Below are positions 11,392-11,989 of a stretch of DNA of 11,989 nucleotides, one piece after another. A program made the position numbers and the translations under genes. The stretch spans positions 1-11,989 of the forward strand of contig JAKLHH010000107.1 in NCBI GenBank assembly GCA_022710245.1. The letters run 5' to 3'. Below the pieces are notes generated by a model that worked only from the letters and a program-made list of their open reading frames with translations, was not told where the DNA came from and ran no database searches. The stretch is from Myxococcota bacterium. Lineage in GTDB: Bacteria; Myxococcota; Polyangia; GCA-2747355; JAKLHH01. Every line of letters starts with the position of its first letter. Positions within the stretch are counted from its first letter, which is position 1.

Positions 11392-11989
11392 CTACTCGGC
11401 CGGCGGCTGCGCTGGCGGCTGCCCCGCGCCGTCAGGTCCCCCGCCGTGGTGCCCCTTGCCATGAGGCCCGTGCCCGTGAGGACGGCGCCCGCCCTCCGCC
11501 GCCTTGAAGCGGCCGAGCTCGAGCGCGAGCGCGCCCGAGTCCTCGAGGCGGAGCTCGCCCTTGATCATCCCGACCAGCTTGCCGTCGGCGCCGAGCACGC
11601 CGAAGGCCACGTCGTCGACGCGGAGCTCGGCCCGCGTCGACTTCACCGCGGCGAGCCTCGCGCACTCGTCCGGGAGGTTGCGCAGCGTGCGCCGCAGATC
11701 ATGGCTCATGCGGTCCCTCATCTTGCCCTCGGGCACGAAGGGGAAGTCCGCGTCGGTCGCGACCGGCAGCTTGCTGCAGGCTGCCCCCACCGCCGCCTTG
11801 GCGAGCGCGGCGCCGGCGGCGCCGAGCGGCGCGGCCACGCCCCGGTACTTCGCGAACGGCAGCGCCTTGCTCACCCTCTCCCCCGAGCGCCCCTTGAAGC
11901 TGACGAAGACCGGCCCTCGCTTCGCGGGGTGGACCTCGGTGCGCAGGTAGTAGCGGGGCTCGTCGCCCGAGTAGAAGAGGAGCTCGAGC
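11392..11989 (-). CDS. Unrecognised protein with His/Gly-rich tail (partial, N-terminus beyond the window)
   Basis: The frame stays open from the stop at 11392 to the right edge, giving at least 198 residues. A GTG at 11874 could be mistaken for the start. However, the 38 codons before it (beginning LELLFYSGDEPRYYL and passing PVFVSFKGRSGERV) read as normal protein, so the gene very probably begins outside the window. An Ala/Gly-rich stretch follows (GVAAPLGAAGAALAKAAVG), hydrophobic enough to be a membrane or packed helix. Then comes a region with FVPEGKMRDRM and a beta-rich part (RAELRVDDVAFGVLGADGKL). The C-terminus has HGHGPHGKGHHGGG and ends Pro/Gln-rich; the histidines could bind metal. 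No family is recognised. It lies upstream of the outer-membrane protein gene on the same strand, with two palindromes between. Confidence 0.7.
   Translation of the reverse strand, partial: LELLFYSGDEPRYYLRTEVHPAKRGPVFVSFKGRSGERVSKALPFAKYRGVAAPLGAAGAALAKAAVGAACSKLPVATDADFPFVPEGKMRDRMSHDLRRTLRNLPDECARLAAVKSTRAELRVDDVAFGVLGADGKLVGMIKGELRLEDSGALALELGRFKAAEGGRRPHGHGPHGKGHHGGGPDGAGQPPAQPPAE

Overview
The window is about 70% GC with dense genes and strong third-position G/C bias. It looks like a chromosomal piece of a GC-rich Myxococcota-type (deltaproteobacterial) genome. That placement is an inference. It rests on an AgmX/PglI-type C-terminal domain protein, an unusual NAD+-dependent DNA ligase, Pro-rich envelope proteins and the composition. 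There is no rRNA, tRNA, IS element, integrase or CRISPR array.

Layout. (1) 311-1363 (+): a secreted lipoprotein esterase of the PHB depolymerase/feruloyl esterase (LpqC-like) family, preceded by about 300 bp with no convincing gene. (2) 1409-8117 (-): four genes on one strand, in transcription order a NAD+-dependent DNA ligase with a duplicated C-terminal BRCT domain (8117-5793), a GT1/UGT-type glycosyltransferase (5584-4346), a radical SAM protein with a SPASM-like cysteine-rich tail (4352-3105), and an unrecognised 522-residue protein (2977-1409). The glycosyltransferase and radical SAM genes overlap by 7 nt, both start with TTG behind good Shine-Dalgarno sites, and are very probably co-translated. 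(3) 8118-8310: a divergent intergenic region with three tandem 20-bp repeats. (4) 8311-10450 (+): a family 2 glycosyltransferase, then a membrane protein ending in an AgmX/PglI-type domain. (5) 10548-11279 (-): an outer-membrane beta-barrel protein with a proline-rich tail. (6) 11392-11989 (-): the C-terminal part of an unrecognised protein with a His/Gly-rich tail, running off the right edge.

How the parts may work together. The UGT and radical SAM pair is the best candidate for a small modification pathway (a radical step plus glycosylation of an unknown lipid, natural product or peptide). No precursor peptide or other biosynthetic gene is visible here, so the substrate is open. The ligase is probably housekeeping-like or a second LigA paralogue. 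The right half is envelope-related: glycosyltransferase, AgmX-like protein and outer-membrane protein. No known defence or mobile system is present. The most distinctive signals are the BRCT duplication, the coupled UGT/radical SAM pair, several short repeats and palindromes between genes, and an echo of the AgmX-like gene just after its stop.
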